The translations under genes were made by a program, and so were the position numbers. Shown one piece after another: positions 12,540 to 13,263 of a stretch of DNA of 13,263 bases (position 1 is its first letter; each line of letters begins with the position of its first letter). Under the pieces are notes generated by a model. It was not told the origin of the DNA and searched no databases. It was given only the letters and a program-made list of their open reading frames with translations. This DNA comes from RBG-16-66-20 sp039931635 (GTDB taxonomy: Bacteria; Pseudomonadota; Gammaproteobacteria; Burkholderiales; SG8-39), in contig JBDTRO010000087.1 in assembly GCA_039931635.1 (NCBI GenBank), positions 1 to 13,263 on the forward strand, in the 5' to 3' direction.

Positions 12540-13263
12540 TCAGGTGCCTGTAAACGCCGGCGCCCGCTTCTGCACGAAGTGCGCGACCCCTTCCTTGAAA
12601 TCGGCGCTCGCGAAGCTTTTCTGCATCTCGCTGTCGGCCATGGCGAGCGCTTCGTTGAAGTCCTGGCACAGCGCCTTCCAGATCTGCGCCTTGATTACTG
12701 CCGTCGAGCGCGGCGACACGGTCTGGGCGAGAGTGCGCGCATAGAGCAGGACCTCCTGCATGAAGGTTTCCTGCGGGAATACCTTGTTGACGAGGCCGAT
12801 GCGCTCGGCTTCGGCGGCGCCAAGCTTGCGCGCCGACAGCAGCAGGTCGAGCGCCTGCGCCGGCCCGATCAGTCGCGGCAGCAGCCAGCTGATGCCGTGC
12901 TCGGCGACCAGGCCACGCTGGGCGAACGAAGTGATGAGCTTGGCGTCGCTGCCGGCAAAGCGCACATCCGCATAAAGCGCCAGCACCAGGCCCAGTCCGG
13001 CGGCGGCGCCGTTGATCGCGGCGATGACCGGCTTGCGCGCCTGCAGCAGGTAGCCGAAGCGGCCGCCGTAGTGCGGCCCGACATCGGGCCCTAGGCCGGT
13101 GTGGAAAACATGCTTCACCTCCTGCCCCTGGGTGGCGGCTCCGCCGCCAGTGGTGATTTTCTGCAGCAGCTTCATGTCCGCGCCGGCGCAGAATCCCCGT
13201 CCCGCGCCCGTCAACACGATGACGCGCACCGCGTCGTCGGCCACGGCGTGCGCGACGGCCTGC
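12540..13263 (-). CDS. Enoyl-CoA hydratase/isomerase (crotonase) family protein, N-terminus outside window
   Basis: The frame is open to the window edge; a GTG at 13244 is internal, since the frame continues as QAVAHAVADDAV. About 241 residues are visible. Crotonase features are the oxyanion-hole segments GRGFCAGADM and NGAAAGLGLVLAL, and the downstream SFAQRGLVAEHGISWLLPRLIG. At the positions of the two catalytic glutamates of rat mitochondrial hydratase (E144 and E164) I read Val and Phe, so a simple hydratase mechanism is unlikely. A Glu is present in the AEHG segment, where PaaG-like isomerases have an acid. It is cytoplasmic and should act on an acyl-CoA by isomerisation, hydrolysis or retro-Claisen chemistry. 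It is the first visible gene of the - strand operon. Confidence 0.9.
   Translation of the reverse strand, partial: QAVAHAVADDAVRVIVLTGAGRGFCAGADMKLLQKITTGGGAATQGQEVKHVFHTGLGPDVGPHYGGRFGYLLQARKPVIAAINGAAAGLGLVLALYADVRFAGSDAKLITSFAQRGLVAEHGISWLLPRLIGPAQALDLLLSARKLGAAEAERIGLVNKVFPQETFMQEVLLYARTLAQTVSPRSTAVIKAQIWKALCQDFNEALAMADSEMQKSFASADFKEGVAHFVQKRAPAFTGT

Noticed and set aside
12180..13094. 304-codon + strand frame opposite the VOC and crotonase genes
   Set aside because: Antisense to two recognised genes, Arg/His-rich and without motifs.
1..13263. Mobile elements, CRISPR arrays, tRNA/rRNA genes, toxin-antitoxin or defence genes
   Set aside because: I looked on both strands and found no transposase, integrase, repeat-spacer pattern, tRNA-like cloverleaf or defence domain.

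Overview
The window is a gene-dense piece of a high-GC bacterial chromosome or metagenomic contig, almost certainly from a proteobacterium and most likely a betaproteobacterium (Burkholderiales-like). The reasons are the Bug/TctC-type tripartite-tricarboxylate solute receptor, the DUF2799 lipoprotein, the class III cyclase of the 'RLAAILAADVAGYSRLM' type, and strong G/C third-position codon use. The lineage is inferred from gene content and was not measured. Nearly every base is coding. I saw no tRNA, rRNA, CRISPR array, insertion sequence or phage gene.

Layout. (1) Positions 1-2423, + strand: a 5'-truncated luciferase-like monooxygenase, a VOC metalloenzyme, a HsaA/acyl-CoA-dehydrogenase-type flavin monooxygenase and a small DUF2799 lipoprotein, tightly packed as the end of one operon. 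(2) Positions 2427-4164, - strand: a two-gene unit of an ACMSD-type amidohydrolase/decarboxylase followed by a Tat-exported Rossmann-fold NAD(P) oxidoreductase. (3) Positions 4207-9402, + strand: a five-gene, translationally coupled operon of two tandem paralogous Gfo/Idh/MocA dehydrogenases, a Bug receptor, a third Gfo/Idh/MocA dehydrogenase and a full-length luciferase-like flavin monooxygenase. Units 2 and 3 diverge from a 42-bp spacer. (4) Positions 13263-9422, - strand: a crotonase (truncated by the window end), a VOC protein, a DUF4870 membrane protein and a cysteine-free carboxymuconolactone-decarboxylase-family protein, all coupled, then a class III nucleotide cyclase fused to an alpha/beta hydrolase.

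Functionally the window looks like a catabolic island for one or more unidentified carboxylated, possibly aromatic or cyclic-polyol, compounds. A periplasmic receptor binds the substrate, dehydrogenases and flavin monooxygenases oxidise it, an ACMSD-type enzyme decarboxylates or hydrolyses it, and VOC, CMD and crotonase enzymes may finish ring or side-chain processing. The substrate cannot be read from the sequence. The features I find most worth testing are: a correctly phased A_AAA_AAA slippery heptamer in the 43-bp overlap of the two tandem Gfo/Idh/MocA genes, which could yield a fused bi-dehydrogenase; the cyclase-hydrolase fusion with non-canonical base-recognition residues; and the Tat-exported nucleotide-binding oxidoreductase next to the decarboxylase.
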